From: Oscillospiraceae bacterium
GTDB taxonomy: Bacteria; Bacillota; Clostridia; Oscillospirales; CAG-272
Length of the DNA stretch: 35,760 nt
Assembly (NCBI GenBank): GCA_015064525.1
Contig: SVSC01000007.1
Coordinates: 1 to 35,760, forward strand
Direction of reading: 5' to 3'
A model generated the notes under the pieces. That model made no database searches, was not told the DNA's origin, and was given only the letters and a program-made list of their open reading frames with translations. Shown here in pieces: positions 16,341-24,999 of the stretch. Positions within the stretch are counted from its first letter, which is position 1; every line of letters begins with the position of its first letter. The position numbers and the translations under genes are program-made.

Positions 16341-17255
16341 GTGACCTTTGGGGAAAAGCTGGCAGCCCTGCGGCGGCAGCACAACCACACGCAGGAGCAA
16401 TTGGCAGAGCTGTTGGGAGTTTCCCGACAATCGGTGAGCCGATGGGAGTCTAACGCAACCTATCCCGAAACCGAAAAGCTGTTGCGGATTGGGGAGCTGT
16501 ATGGTTGCTCCCTGGATGAGCTGTTCGGAACGGTTAAAAAGGAAGCCTCGGAGGAGGCGCTTTCGGGACTTGGGGATGCCGCCGCCGCGCGGGAGGTGGA
16601 TCGGCCGTCTGTCGGCTTGCGGGGCTTGCGTATTTCGGGAGCGATTTGCTTTTGGTTGATCCTTGCGGCGGAGATTCTGCGCGCCACAGCGGTGGATTTT
16701 GACGTTGCGCTGGTTGTGCGGATGATTCTTTTGTCGGCTGCCTCGATTCTGCTGATCCCGTGGCTCATCCGAGGAAGCTCGGGGGTGCTTGTGGCGCTTT
16801 CCGCCACCGTGCTGGCGCTCAGCGTCACACAGCTGATCTGGGGCTTCTTTACCGATTGCTATCTGTTGGAATATTCGGTGAAGAAGGTTCATTCGATGGG
16901 AGAATTTGAATTTGGAGGCGTCTACTTCTACACCGCAAAGCGCTTCCATTTGGGCTACGTGCTGCCCTATTTTTTGGAGACGCTGGCGTGCGCCCTTTGG
17001 TTCGTTTTTGGACTGTGGACGGTGTCCCCCGCAAAACGGAGGCTGTGTGAGCGGCTGTGGTTTTTGCCCGCCTGCGTGGAGGCGGTGTCCTTGCTGTGCG
17101 GCGTGCTGATGGAATTGGCGGTGGACGTGAAGGACAACTGGGGAGGCGGCTTCCGTTATTACAGCGAAATTTCCGTGGCGGAGTGCGCGCTGTTCCTTGC
17201 GGTTCTGTTGCTGACCTGCTTGGAAAGCGCTCGCAGATGGAAACCGAGGGCGTGA
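16341..17255 (+). CDS. XRE-family DNA-binding protein with membrane domain
   Basis: A 304-residue protein. Residues 4-62 form a Cro/C1-type helix-turn-helix (LAALRRQHNHTQEQLAELLG, VSRQSVSRWES, YPETEKLLRI, YGCSLDELF). After a short linker, residues 98-295 hold about six predicted membrane helices. This is a membrane-tethered regulator, a layout common in Clostridia, where the membrane part may sense the envelope or a small molecule. The start is GTG with GAGGAGGG seven bases upstream. It is transcribed alone from its own promoters and lies between two terminator hairpins. Its targets cannot be read from sequence; the neighbouring glycogen operon is only one candidate. Confidence 0.8.
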   Translation: MTFGEKLAALRRQHNHTQEQLAELLGVSRQSVSRWESNATYPETEKLLRIGELYGCSLDELFGTVKKEASEEALSGLGDAAAAREVDRPSVGLRGLRISGAICFWLILAAEILRATAVDFDVALVVRMILLSAASILLIPWLIRGSSGVLVALSATVLALSVTQLIWGFFTDCYLLEYSVKKVHSMGEFEFGGVYFYTAKRFHLGYVLPYFLETLACALWFVFGLWTVSPAKRRLCERLWFLPACVEAVSLLCGVLMELAVDVKDNWGGGFRYYSEISVAECALFLAVLLLTCLESARRWKPRA

Positions 17256-17276
17256 GCCGCGCGCAAAATATCCCCA

Positions 17277-17305
17277 GAGGGCTGTCTCACGGCGAGACAG
17301 CCCTC
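17277..17305 (+). terminator. Hairpin after the XRE gene
   Basis: GAGGGCTGTCTC and its exact complement make a 12-bp stem with the 5-nt loop ACGGC, 21 bp after the stop. No T-run follows, so termination is uncertain. The gap 17256-17565 otherwise holds only the next gene's promoter and leader. Confidence 0.5.
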
Positions 17306-17428
17306 ATGAGGTATCAACGCAACAAACAACTTTCGTCCGCGATCGGCGAAGGAACCGATCAGACCTCCGCCGCATATCCTGAAAAGGCGGAAAAAATGAA
17401 AGAAAATTGAGAAAAAATCAAAAAAATC

Positions 17429-17457
17429 TTGACTTTTTTTGATATGCGTGATATAAT
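17429..17457 (+). promoter_or_regulatory. Promoter of the SipW-type secreted protein gene
   Basis: TTGACT (17429-17434), 17-bp spacer, TATAAT (17452-17457). The leader to the ATG at 17566 is about 100 nt and ends in AAAGGAG. Confidence 0.75.
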
Positions 17458-17565
17458 GAATTGAAAACTGCCAAAATATCTTCAATTTGGCGGCTTTTCG
17501 GCAATTCCCGAATTAGAGATCCAAGAGATCTTTAAGAAATACACCCAAAAAGGAGAAAGAAGAAC

Positions 17566-19584
17566 ATGAAAATGAAAGCCATGCTTTCCTCGATTCTGAC
17601 CATTGCGCTTTGCTTGAGTCTGATCGCGGGATCCACTTTCGCACTGTTCACCAGCACCGACAAGGTTAACGTTGCCGTGAATTCCGGTAAGGTTAGCGTC
17701 GATGCATCGTACGTAGACGGTTCTCTGACGCATACCTCCACCCTTGGAGCAACGCTTCCCGAAACCAACGTCTACACCGACGGCAGCACCCTCACCATTG
17801 AAAGAATGGTTCCCGGTGATGTTGTCACCTTCAAGATCCACGTTGAGAACAGCAGCGACGTGACCGCAAAGTACAGAACCATTCTGGAATGCGTTGAGGA
17901 CACGGGTCTGCTGCAGGGTCTGGAGATCACCGTTGCAGGAGCCGATTTCGTTGGCTTCGCTTGCAGCAATTGGACCGAGCTGAAGGGCAAGGAAGCCATT
18001 GCTGACGTTACCGTTACCGTAACCCTCCCCGAGGAAAGAGGAAACGAGTATCAGGGTAAGACCGCGAAGTTTGCCTACATCGTTGAGGCTGTTCAGGGCA
18101 ACGCGAAGGTTGCTGATTTTGACGGCGCTAACGTCAGAGACATCAACGATTTGCGTCTGCTTGCATCTCAGGTTATCATGGGCAACAGCTACGACGGTGC
18201 CACCGTTGTGCTGACCGGTGATATGGATCTGCAGGGTAAGCCCATGCTTCCCATCGGCTCCAAGGGCCATGAGTTCCTTGGCGATTTCGACGGTCAGGGC
18301 TACACCGTAAAGAACTTTACCATTGCAAAGGCTGACGGCGCAGGTCTGTTCGGCTATGCCGGTAAGGCTTCCAACTATACCACCATTGCCAATGTAAAGG
18401 TTGAGAACTTCACCATCACCTCCAATCACTATGCCGGCGGTATCGTTGGTAAGATGCGGGGTAACGTGAACAACTGCTCCGCCACCAACGGAACCATCGT
18501 TGTAACTCCCGAGGGCGAGAACGGCAACTACGATAACGGCGATAAGGCAGGCGGTATTGTTGGCTGGATCGAGAACGGTAAGGTTGAGTACAACACCGCG
18601 AAGGATCTCACCATTTCCGCATATCGCGATCTCGGCGGTATTGCAGGTTGCGCACTGATGGAAGGCGTTGCAACCTCTGTTTCCAACAACACTGTTGAGA
18701 ACGTGACTCTGTTGTATGATGCATCCGGAAAGATGTATGACAGCGATCCTCATGAAAATGCCGGCAAGGTGGTCGGTCGTGTGGTTCATTCTTCTGTTGT
18801 TGTTGAGAACAATACCGTTTCCAATTGCACGCTTCCCGTGGTTGCAACCGTTACCAGCGTAAATGATTTGAATACCGTTCTGCAGAGTGCGGGCAAGGGC
18901 TCTGTGATTACCGTTAGCGGCATTACCAATGACTTTACTCTCTCCGCATCTGTTGAGGGCGTTACCTTTGTGTTCACTGAGGACACCACTGCTGTGATTT
19001 CCGTTACGGGTCAGTTGAAGGATGTTACCTTCCGCGGATACAAGAACGTTGGATATACCACCGCCGGTTATCAGGGTGGAGTTCAGTTTGCGGCAGGCTC
19101 CAGCGGAAACGTAACCTTTGTTGACTGCTATTTTGCTCCTGCTTCCGGTAAATCCGGTGTGGGTAGCAACACTTCGGATGTTGCTATTGCCTTCAAGAAC
19201 TGTGCGTTCGTTGGCGGCAGATACTCCTTCTATAAGAGCGGCGCACCCATTCAGGCGCTGACCTATGAGAATTGCACCTTTGAGGGAATTTCCTCTTGGA
19301 TCGCGCAAACGCACGGTGGAACAGAGCCTACCGTCTTGTCTGTTGTAAACTGCACCTTCACCAACTGCATGGGCGGTTTGTTTAAATGTGGCAGCGCCTA
19401 CGCGGCAGGCAGTTCGTTCACCTTCACCGGCAATACTTTGATCAACACCGTTGGTCACGACGGAAAGGAATCTAAGTTCTTTGAACTGAACCTTACGAAT
19501 GCCGCCAAATTGGTTGAGAATAACACGCTGAATGGTGCCGCATGGGCTCCCGGCGCAGCTCAGGGTTTGGCAGGTCTTCAGTAA
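17566..19584 (+). CDS. Secreted beta-helix-like protein with SipW-type signal peptide
   Basis: A 672-residue exported protein. The N-terminus (MKMKAMLSSILTIALCLSLI, then AGSTFALFTSTDKVNV) matches the TasA/CalY-type signal that is cut by the special signal peptidase SipW. Residues about 28-180 look like the TasA/camelysin beta domain (MVPGDVVTFKIHVENSSD). From about 200 on there are GLUG-type repeats (AGGIVG near 290, GGIVGW near 329, LGGIAG near 356) and then 'NCTF' and 'NCAF' repeats with Asn/Cys ladders, typical of right-handed beta-helices. In Bacillus such proteins build biofilm fibres; here adhesion or matrix function is inferred. It is Gly/Thr/Val rich. No sipW or second tasA-like gene is in the window. 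There is no LPXTG or C-terminal anchor. Confidence 0.8.
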   Translation: MKMKAMLSSILTIALCLSLIAGSTFALFTSTDKVNVAVNSGKVSVDASYVDGSLTHTSTLGATLPETNVYTDGSTLTIERMVPGDVVTFKIHVENSSDVTAKYRTILECVEDTGLLQGLEITVAGADFVGFACSNWTELKGKEAIADVTVTVTLPEERGNEYQGKTAKFAYIVEAVQGNAKVADFDGANVRDINDLRLLASQVIMGNSYDGATVVLTGDMDLQGKPMLPIGSKGHEFLGDFDGQGYTVKNFTIAKADGAGLFGYAGKASNYTTIANVKVENFTITSNHYAGGIVGKMRGNVNNCSATNGTIVVTPEGENGNYDNGDKAGGIVGWIENGKVEYNTAKDLTISAYRDLGGIAGCALMEGVATSVSNNTVENVTLLYDASGKMYDSDPHENAGKVVGRVVHSSVVVENNTVSNCTLPVVATVTSVNDLNTVLQSAGKGSVITVSGITNDFTLSASVEGVTFVFTEDTTAVISVTGQLKDVTFRGYKNVGYTTAGYQGGVQFAAGSSGNVTFVDCYFAPASGKSGVGSNTSDVAIAFKNCAFVGGRYSFYKSGAPIQALTYENCTFEGISSWIAQTHGGTEPTVLSVVNCTFTNCMGGLFKCGSAYAAGSSFTFTGNTLINTVGHDGKESKFFELNLTNAAKLVENNTLNGAAWAPGAAQGLAGLQ

Positions 19585-19650
19585 TCAGCCAACTTCGTTT
19601 GGTTGATCGGTTTTCTCTGAATTAAAAAAAGGAGAAAATTTGATTTTTCA

Positions 19651-19693
19651 AAAAGAGCCCCCGCAATCGTTTCGGTTGCGGGGGCTCTTTTTT
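19651..19693 (+). terminator. Intrinsic terminator of the SipW-type protein gene
   Basis: AAAAGAGCCCCCGCAA (19651-19666) pairs perfectly with TTGCGGGGGCTCTTTT (19676-19691), followed by further T. With A on one side and T on the other it can work in both directions. Confidence 0.92.
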
Positions 19694-19724
19694 ATCGACT
19701 TTTGTTTGATTATCATTCGGTCAT

Positions 19725-20064
19725 GCTATCCCCGAGAATGAGATTTTATCTGTTTCCAAAACAGTTCAACCTCACTAACATCGTGGAGCGTTTTGGGTGG
19801 CGGGTGGGCAAGCCCACTTTCAAGGATCGACGTTCGTTCAGTTAAAATTTGATTATTCCGTCCCCGAGAATGAGATTTTATCTGTTTCCAAAACAGTTCA
19901 ACCTCGCTAACATCGTGGAGCGTTTTGGGTGGCGGGTGGGCAAGCCCGCTTTCAAGGATCGACGTTCGTTCAGTTAAAATTTGATTATTCCGTCCCCGAG
20001 AATGAGGTTCTATCTGTTTCCAAAATAGTTCAAATAATCTAACCTTGTGGAGCGTTTTGGGTGG
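19725..20064 (+). repeat. 132-bp tandem repeat array, copy 2
   Basis: The landmark TCCCCGAG recurs at 19729, 19861 and 19993, the same exact 132-bp period as at 2916-3258. Two full units are followed by a truncated third that runs into unit A. Relative to site 1 the stem region reads GCGTTTTGGG instead of GCGGATGGGG, and the small hairpin reads GTGGGC-AA-GCCCAC in the first unit, a compensatory C-G to T-A change. Site 2 units resemble each other more than they resemble site 1, suggesting local homogenisation. Confidence 0.85.
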
Positions 20065-20241
20065 TGGTACCAAAACGCTTGCGGCAGCTATTGTTTGGTG
20101 AGCGTACCGCAGATAGGCGGCATAAAACTATAGACCGAGCCGCCATGTATTGCAAACTCCAAAACACCCCCTGAGGAAGTTCTTGGAGGTGTGGAACCTT
20201 CTTTCAAGAAGGTTCCGCAAGCCACCCTTTTCTTTCCAAAC
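20051..20241 (+). repeat. Composite repeat unit A, site 2 first copy
   Basis: Perfect 10-bp stem AGCGTTTTGG with CCAAAACGCT (20051-20060, 20070-20079) around the 9-nt loop GTGGTGGTA, then the conserved middle, then the 14-bp hairpin 20190-20203 with 20206-20219 (one G·U). Confidence 0.8.
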
Positions 20242-20450
20242 TAACATCATGGAGCGGATGGGGTGGCGGGACCCAGCCGCTTGCGGGAGCTATTGTTTGG
20301 TGAGCGTACCGCAGATAGGCGGCATAAAACTACAGACCGAGCCGCCATGTATCACAAACTCCAAACCAACACCTACGAGAAAGTTCTTGGAGGTGTGGAA
20401 CCTTCTTACAAGAAGGTTCCACAAGCCACCCTTTCCTTCCAAAACTAACT
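20242..20450 (+). repeat. Composite repeat unit A, site 2 second copy
   Basis: The stem 20253-20262 with 20272-20281 (one A×G mismatch) holds the 9-nt loop GTGGCGGGA. The terminal hairpin is 20394-20407 with 20410-20423, perfect, loop AC. It ends five bases before the stop codon of the M48 protease gene on the other strand. Confidence 0.8.
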
Positions 20451-20454
20451 TCCA

Positions 20455-22494
20455 TCAATCCTCCCGCGCGTAAATTCTGCACTTGGGAAGGCGGCGGAAG
20501 ATGGTTTTGTAGGTGGAGGGATCGTTTTCGTAGAGGAAAAGGGAATACTGCCAATCGTAGGGGGATTTATCCAAATGCTGGAAGATCCGATCCATGGCGC
20601 GGTTCACGGTGTCGGCATCGGTGTTGTCTCGGAAGCGGATTACAAAGGCGCTGGTGAAGAAGCTTTCCGTGATGGTTTTGCGAACCAGATAGACCTCGGA
20701 GAGCGCCTCGCCTGACACTTCTTGAATGAAGGCAAGGATCTCCTCGGTGCGCCCCTCGGGAAGCTGTTCCACCGAGAGCTTGTCGTTTGCGCGCAGAGAG
20801 TCGGCGTGGCTGTGGGTGTTGGCGTGTTCCTGCATTTTGTCCAGAATCTGACCGCGGAAGCGCTCCAGCTCCTCTGCCATGCCCATGCGGCGACAGAAGA
20901 GGATGACGGCGTTGATGGCGTTTTCGGTGAAATTGGCGTTGTCGTTCGCCGCCTCCTCCAAATAGGCGATGCCCGCGGGATCGTAGCGGCAGAGCAGCTC
21001 GTTGCCTTTGATGAATTTTGCGTATGCCAGCGACATGGAGGGCTGATCGCTTGCCAGCAAGCGGTCGCAGATCTCCAACGCCTCGTCGAAGCGGTTGAGG
21101 GTCATGTAGGCGTTGAGAATGGGGGTCATATCCTCCATGGAGAGCAGCGGACGCTCCTTTTCCCACCCCTCAATCACCGAGAGCGGCTCCAGATAATATT
21201 CCCGACGAAGCTCGGCGTAGCGCGGCGTTACGTCCTCGATCCATCGCAGATCCACGTTTTTCAGCGCCCGCAGAACCTCCTCCTGATAGGGCGTGGGGGA
21301 ATTGTAGGTGGGGAAAGAGACGGTGTAGGGGCAGTTTCCGAGCGCGTTCCAGCGCTCGTGGAAGGTGGGGTGAGAATCCACCAGAGCAGGCAGTTCGCGG
21401 CGGATCACGGTGTTCCAGAAGTCACCTCTCTCCCGCGCGGCGCGCATGAAAACGTCCATAAAGCAGCGGCAGTTCTCTCGGGGCTCCTCGGGAACAAAGG
21501 CGAGGGTTTCGGGATAGCGGTCGCTTTCCAGCGAGAAAAGCTCAAAATAGCCCATCTTCGCCAGCAGGGAGGCGTAGGCTTGCGGATCTCCGTGGTCGCG
21601 GATCAGCGCGTCGGCGCGGGCTTCCTTGGCGGAGGAGGTTGCCGCCTCCAGCAGACTGTAGCTGTAGAGCAGGCGATGGGCGGGATAGTCGAAAAGAACG
21701 GTAACGATACGCAGGAAGGAGGGATCTCCGTTGTCTCCCAGAATGAAGGAAAGCGCCTCGCCTGCGGCACGAGTGCGGAGAACGTCCTTGTTGGAGATAT
21801 GCGCCAGCTCGTGAAGCAAAAGCTGCTCCAGCTCCTCCTCGTTGATGATATAGAGAAGCTGCACGCCCAGATTGAGGGCGTAGTGGCGGTTGGAAAGAGC
21901 GAACACCGAGGCGTTGAACTGGGGGTCGCTCACCACGCGGCGGGGCGCGGGGATCTTGAGCCGTTTCACCACACGGTCGAGAACGGCAAACAGGTGGGGA
22001 TAGTCTGCTCTTGTCAGGTCACCGAAAAGCGTTGGCTTTTCACGGGGCTGCAGGAGACGGAGAAAAAAGCCCCAAAGAATATAGGCGGACAGCAGGTTGA
22101 GGAGGGTGACGTTTTTTTGCATCACGCCCTCGAAAAAGGCGATGGCAAGGGCAAGGAGCGGCAGAAAGCAGACGTAGAGAATGCTCAGGCGAAGGGAGCG
22201 GAAAAAGCTTTTCACCATTTTTTCGGAGTCGGTTTGCGCCTCGGCGTGCTTTTGCAGCACCGTTTGCTGCGTTTGGTGAACCGACAGCGAGCGCACCCGC
22301 GCCAGAAATCTTGCCAAAAGAAGGGCGCTGGCAAGGATCAGCAGAATCGCCAACACCGTACAGAGGATCAATGCCGTTTGCACCCACGGGGAGTCCTTGT
22401 GGGCTTGCAGAAGGAAAGCGCCTGCTCCGTAGGCACCAACTGTGGCTGCCAATGCCGCCAGAGCCGTGAGAATCAGTCGGAGATAGTTTTTCAT
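20455..22494 (-). CDS. M48 family membrane zinc metalloprotease
   Basis: A 679-residue protein. Four membrane segments (about 5-27, 38-62, 103-122, 128-147) precede an M48/HtpX-like peptidase domain with zinc motif HELAH (228-232) and downstream KEARADA supplying Glu291 as third ligand. After about residue 400 a long helical region with TPR-like spacing follows (LSMEDMTPILNAYMTLNRFD, LAYAKFIKGNELL), possibly for substrate or partner binding. HtpX-type proteases clear damaged membrane proteins. AAAGGA lies before the ATG at 22494. It follows gapA on the same strand, but a hairpin with T-run sits between them and no clear promoter of its own is visible in the short gap. Confidence 0.83.
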   Translation of the reverse strand: MKNYLRLILTALAALAATVGAYGAGAFLLQAHKDSPWVQTALILCTVLAILLILASALLLARFLARVRSLSVHQTQQTVLQKHAEAQTDSEKMVKSFFRSLRLSILYVCFLPLLALAIAFFEGVMQKNVTLLNLLSAYILWGFFLRLLQPREKPTLFGDLTRADYPHLFAVLDRVVKRLKIPAPRRVVSDPQFNASVFALSNRHYALNLGVQLLYIINEEELEQLLLHELAHISNKDVLRTRAAGEALSFILGDNGDPSFLRIVTVLFDYPAHRLLYSYSLLEAATSSAKEARADALIRDHGDPQAYASLLAKMGYFELFSLESDRYPETLAFVPEEPRENCRCFMDVFMRAARERGDFWNTVIRRELPALVDSHPTFHERWNALGNCPYTVSFPTYNSPTPYQEEVLRALKNVDLRWIEDVTPRYAELRREYYLEPLSVIEGWEKERPLLSMEDMTPILNAYMTLNRFDEALEICDRLLASDQPSMSLAYAKFIKGNELLCRYDPAGIAYLEEAANDNANFTENAINAVILFCRRMGMAEELERFRGQILDKMQEHANTHSHADSLRANDKLSVEQLPEGRTEEILAFIQEVSGEALSEVYLVRKTITESFFTSAFVIRFRDNTDADTVNRAMDRIFQHLDKSPYDWQYSLFLYENDPSTYKTIFRRLPKCRIYARED

Positions 22495-22523
22495 GGAAGG
22501 GGATCCTTTCTGTCAGAGATTTC

Positions 22524-22560
22524 AAAAAAAGGCGGGACAATCCAAAAGGAAAGCCCCGCC
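22524..22560 (-). terminator. Intrinsic terminator after GAPDH gene
   Basis: On the minus strand, GGCGGGGC and CCCGCC form a stem with a partly paired interior, followed by seven T (22524-22530). The stem is imperfect, so readthrough into the M48 gene is possible. Confidence 0.7.
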
Positions 22561-22574
22561 GCGTGTAGGAAAAA

Positions 22575-23594
22575 TTATGCCAGCTCTGCGAAATACTTAA
22601 TGGTGCGAACCATCTGGCTGGTGTAGGAGTTCTCGTTGTCGTACCAAGAAACAACCTGAACCTGGTAGGTATCGTCGTCGATCTTAGCAACCATGGTCTG
22701 GGTAGCATCGAACAGAGAACCGTAGCGCATACCGATTACGTCGGAGGAAACGATCTCGTCGGTGTTGTAGCCGAAGGACTCGTTGGAGGCAGCCTTCATA
22801 GCAGCGTTGATGCCCTCAACGGTAATGTCCTTGCCCTTCACAACAGCAACCAGAATGGTGGTGGAGCCGGTGCAGGTGGGAACTCTCTGAGCGGAGCCGA
22901 TCAGCTTGCCGTTCAGTTCGGGAATTACCAAGCCGATTGCCTTAGCAGCGCCGGTGGAGTTGGGAACGATGTTCTGCGCGCCTGCGCGAGCACGGCGGAG
23001 GTCACCCTTTCTGTGGGGGCCGTCCAGGATCATCTGGTCGCCGGTGTATGCGTGAACGGTGGTCATGATACCGCTCTGAATGGGAGCATAGTCGTTGAGC
23101 GCCTTTGCCATGGGAGCCAGGCAGTTGGTGGTGCAGGATGCAGCGGAAATGATCTTGTCCTCAGCGGTGAGGGTCTTCTCGTTTACGGAATAAACGATGG
23201 TTTTCAGATCCTTGCCTGCGGGAGCGGAGATAACAACCTTCTTCGCACCTGCGTTGATGTGAGCCATGGACTTCTCGGTGGAGCAGTAGAAGCCGGTGCA
23301 TTCCAGCACAACGTCAACGTCCAGCTCGCCCCAAGGGCAGTTAGCAGCGTCCTTCTCAGCGTAGATCTTGATGGTCTTGCCATCAACGGTGATGCTGGTT
23401 TCGTCAGCGGAAACGGTATCAGCCAGAGCGTACTTGCCCTGAGCGGAATCGTACTTCAGCAGGTGAGCGAGCATCTTGGGGCTGGTCAGGTCGTTGATGG
23501 CAACGATCTCATAGCCCTCTGCGCCGAACATCTGACGGAATGCGAGACGACCGATGCGTCCAAAACCGTTAATCGCAACTTTTACATTAGCCAT
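22575..23594 (-). CDS. gap: Glyceraldehyde-3-phosphate dehydrogenase, glycolytic
   Basis: A 339-residue enzyme oxidising glyceraldehyde-3-phosphate to 1,3-bisphosphoglycerate with NAD. Seen: Rossmann motif INGFGRIGR (9-16), AINDLT with Asp35 (favours NAD), [12 protein letters not shown] with catalytic Cys154, [10 protein letters not shown] with His181, and the C-terminal [14 protein letters not shown]. All active-site residues are present. The start at 23594 has GGAGG ten bases upstream; a TTG three codons earlier is rejected because it would sit too close to that site. Codon use is strongly biased, as for highly expressed genes. It is transcribed from its own promoter and followed by a terminator, not linked to other glycolysis genes here. 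Confidence 0.97.
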   Translation of the reverse strand: MANVKVAINGFGRIGRLAFRQMFGAEGYEIVAINDLTSPKMLAHLLKYDSAQGKYALADTVSADETSITVDGKTIKIYAEKDAANCPWGELDVDVVLECTGFYCSTEKSMAHINAGAKKVVISAPAGKDLKTIVYSVNEKTLTAEDKIISAASCTTNCLAPMAKALNDYAPIQSGIMTTVHAYTGDQMILDGPHRKGDLRRARAGAQNIVPNSTGAAKAIGLVIPELNGKLIGSAQRVPTCTGSTTILVAVVKGKDITVEGINAAMKAASNESFGYNTDEIVSSDVIGMRYGSLFDATQTMVAKIDDDTYQVQVVSWYDNENSYTSQMVRTIKYFAELA

Positions 23595-23673
23595 TGGAAT
23601 CAATCCTCCGTTTTCTTTTATCTGTTTTTTGGTTTTCCAATTGTTGAAAAGGAAAGCCTTTCCATACAGATAT

Positions 23674-23702
23674 ATTTTACCTCATTTTTGCCAAAGATAC
23701 AA
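23674..23702 (-). promoter_or_regulatory. Promoter of the GAPDH gene
   Basis: On the minus strand, TTGTAT (23697-23702), 17-bp spacer, TAAAAT (23674-23679), about 80 bp before the ATG. Confidence 0.55.
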
Positions 23703-23822
23703 GTAGTTTGAGGAAAATTTATCATTTTTGTAACATCCTATTTATTTTCGCTAAATATACAGGTTGATTTTGTGCAAATTACAGCTGAATTTTGTGGAAA
23801 AGAACGAAAATCCAAAAAGGAA

Positions 23823-23851
23823 TTGCAAAAAAAACACTTTTGTGATAAAAT
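23823..23851 (+). promoter_or_regulatory. Promoter of the LRR lipoprotein gene
   Basis: TTGCAA (23823-23828), 17-bp spacer, TAAAAT (23846-23851), 36 bp before the ATG at 23888. Confidence 0.6.
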
Positions 23852-23887
23852 ATTGGAGACAAAACCGATTGTTGGAGGGTTAAAAAA

Positions 23888-24814
23888 ATGAAAAAAAGGT
23901 GTTTTTTACTTGTGATCTGTATGCTGGCGCTTCTGCTCTGCGGCTGCGCCGAGAACAAAGAGGAGGGGAAGGAGCTGTTCACCTGCCATCTCGCAACCAA
24001 CGCCGTTCTGGAGGACGGCATGGTAACGGTGGTGTTTGCCGACGGCTTCCGCTTGGAGCTGGGAGCCATTGAGGAGCTTCCCTGGTCGTTCACCACGCTG
24101 GAGGATAAGAGCCTTTCGGTGGTTGCAGCCAGCAGCGCAACGTCCCCCGTTCTCTCCAAGGAGTGGTTTGCCACGGCTGAGGGAGCGCTGGCGCGGTTTG
24201 GCAAGGAGATTGTTTTTCAAGCCGGTGATTTTATTTATTCCTTTAATAATGGAGCTAACGGCACCTCGGAGAACGGCTACGTGATCAGCGGAAACGTGAT
24301 TGTTCAGAGCTACGAGGGCGTTGGCAATATCGTTGGAAATCTGACGCCTTCCTTCGGCGGCGGTACGGTGACCTTTGAAAACGGATTTGAGGGAAACGTG
24401 ATCTACCGTACCTATGAGCTCGGCGTGGACGGAAGCGGACTTGATTTGAATTACCATTTTTCCGCAAGCGGGATGCCTGCGAGCAATTACCTGCAATACA
24501 ACGGAACCAACTATGGCATTGTAGAGCAGGCGCTTGTTCCCTTTTTGCAGCAGGAGCTGACCGAGGTGACGGTTCCTGCCGCCAAGAACGGAGCCACCGT
24601 GACGACTGTTGGGGATCGGGCGTTTGCCAATTACGCCGCCCTGGAGACTGTGACCATTCCCGCCTGCGTAACCTCGCTGGGCAATGATCTGTTTGCGGGC
24701 TGCAGCTCCATGAAAAAGGTGATCTACCTGGGAACCGAGGAGCAATGGAATACCGTGATCCGAGCAGAAGGATGGAACAGCGGCTTGCAAATCGCCGTGG
24801 AGTTTCAGCCCTGA
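23888..24814 (+). CDS. Lipoprotein with BspA-type leucine-rich repeat end
   Basis: A 308-residue protein. The signal peptide ends in a lipobox LCGC with Cys20 as the lipidated residue, so it sits on the outer face of the membrane. The middle is a Gly/Asn-rich beta region of unknown family. Residues about 215-295 match BspA-type (LRR_5) repeats: GDRAFANYAALETVTIPACV and SLGNDLFAGCSSMKKVIYLG, ending with the typical EEQWNTV. Such repeats often mediate binding to host or surface proteins; here that is inference. GGAGGG precedes the ATG. It is a single-gene unit with its own promoter and a strong terminator downstream. Confidence 0.8.
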   Translation: MKKRCFLLVICMLALLLCGCAENKEEGKELFTCHLATNAVLEDGMVTVVFADGFRLELGAIEELPWSFTTLEDKSLSVVAASSATSPVLSKEWFATAEGALARFGKEIVFQAGDFIYSFNNGANGTSENGYVISGNVIVQSYEGVGNIVGNLTPSFGGGTVTFENGFEGNVIYRTYELGVDGSGLDLNYHFSASGMPASNYLQYNGTNYGIVEQALVPFLQQELTEVTVPAAKNGATVTTVGDRAFANYAALETVTIPACVTSLGNDLFAGCSSMKKVIYLGTEEQWNTVIRAEGWNSGLQIAVEFQP

Positions 24815-24917
24815 CGGCTTGCGCGTTCAGACTATAGACAAATTATAGAGTTTCGTCAGTTAAACGAAAGTTTTGATCAACGTACTTGCGCGTTTCACTT
24901 TTTTCAAAAGTTTGCGC

Positions 24918-24942
24918 GATCAAGGGCTCCGCGCCCTTGATC
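24918..24942. repeat. Extragenic hairpin GATCAAGGGC
   Basis: Perfect 10-bp arms (24918-24927, 24933-24942) with a 5-nt loop. The core AGGGCTCCGCGCCCT recurs as GAGGGCTCCGCGCCCTC at 35744-35760, suggesting a repeated extragenic palindrome. Confidence 0.6.
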
Positions 24943-24949
24943 TACAACC

Positions 24950-24996
24950 GGAGCGCCCCCAACGCCAAATCGGCATTGGGGGCGCTCCTTGTTTTT
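24950..24996 (+). terminator. Intrinsic terminator of the LRR lipoprotein gene
   Basis: GGAGCGCCCCCAA (24950-24962) pairs perfectly with TTGGGGGCGCTCC (24976-24988), with GCC/GGC extending the pairing inside, followed by TTGTTTTT. It lies directly before the convergent gene end at 25000. Confidence 0.88.
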
Positions 24997-24999
24997 ACT

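Noticed and set aside
20251-20473. Small frame starting MERMGWR inside repeat unit A, also visible in the copies at 3239 and, inverted, at 2810
   Set aside because: Two of the four copies lack the full frame (TAG at the CTATAG site near 3322 and 20131), no ribosome site is present, and the conserved feature is hairpin pairing rather than protein.
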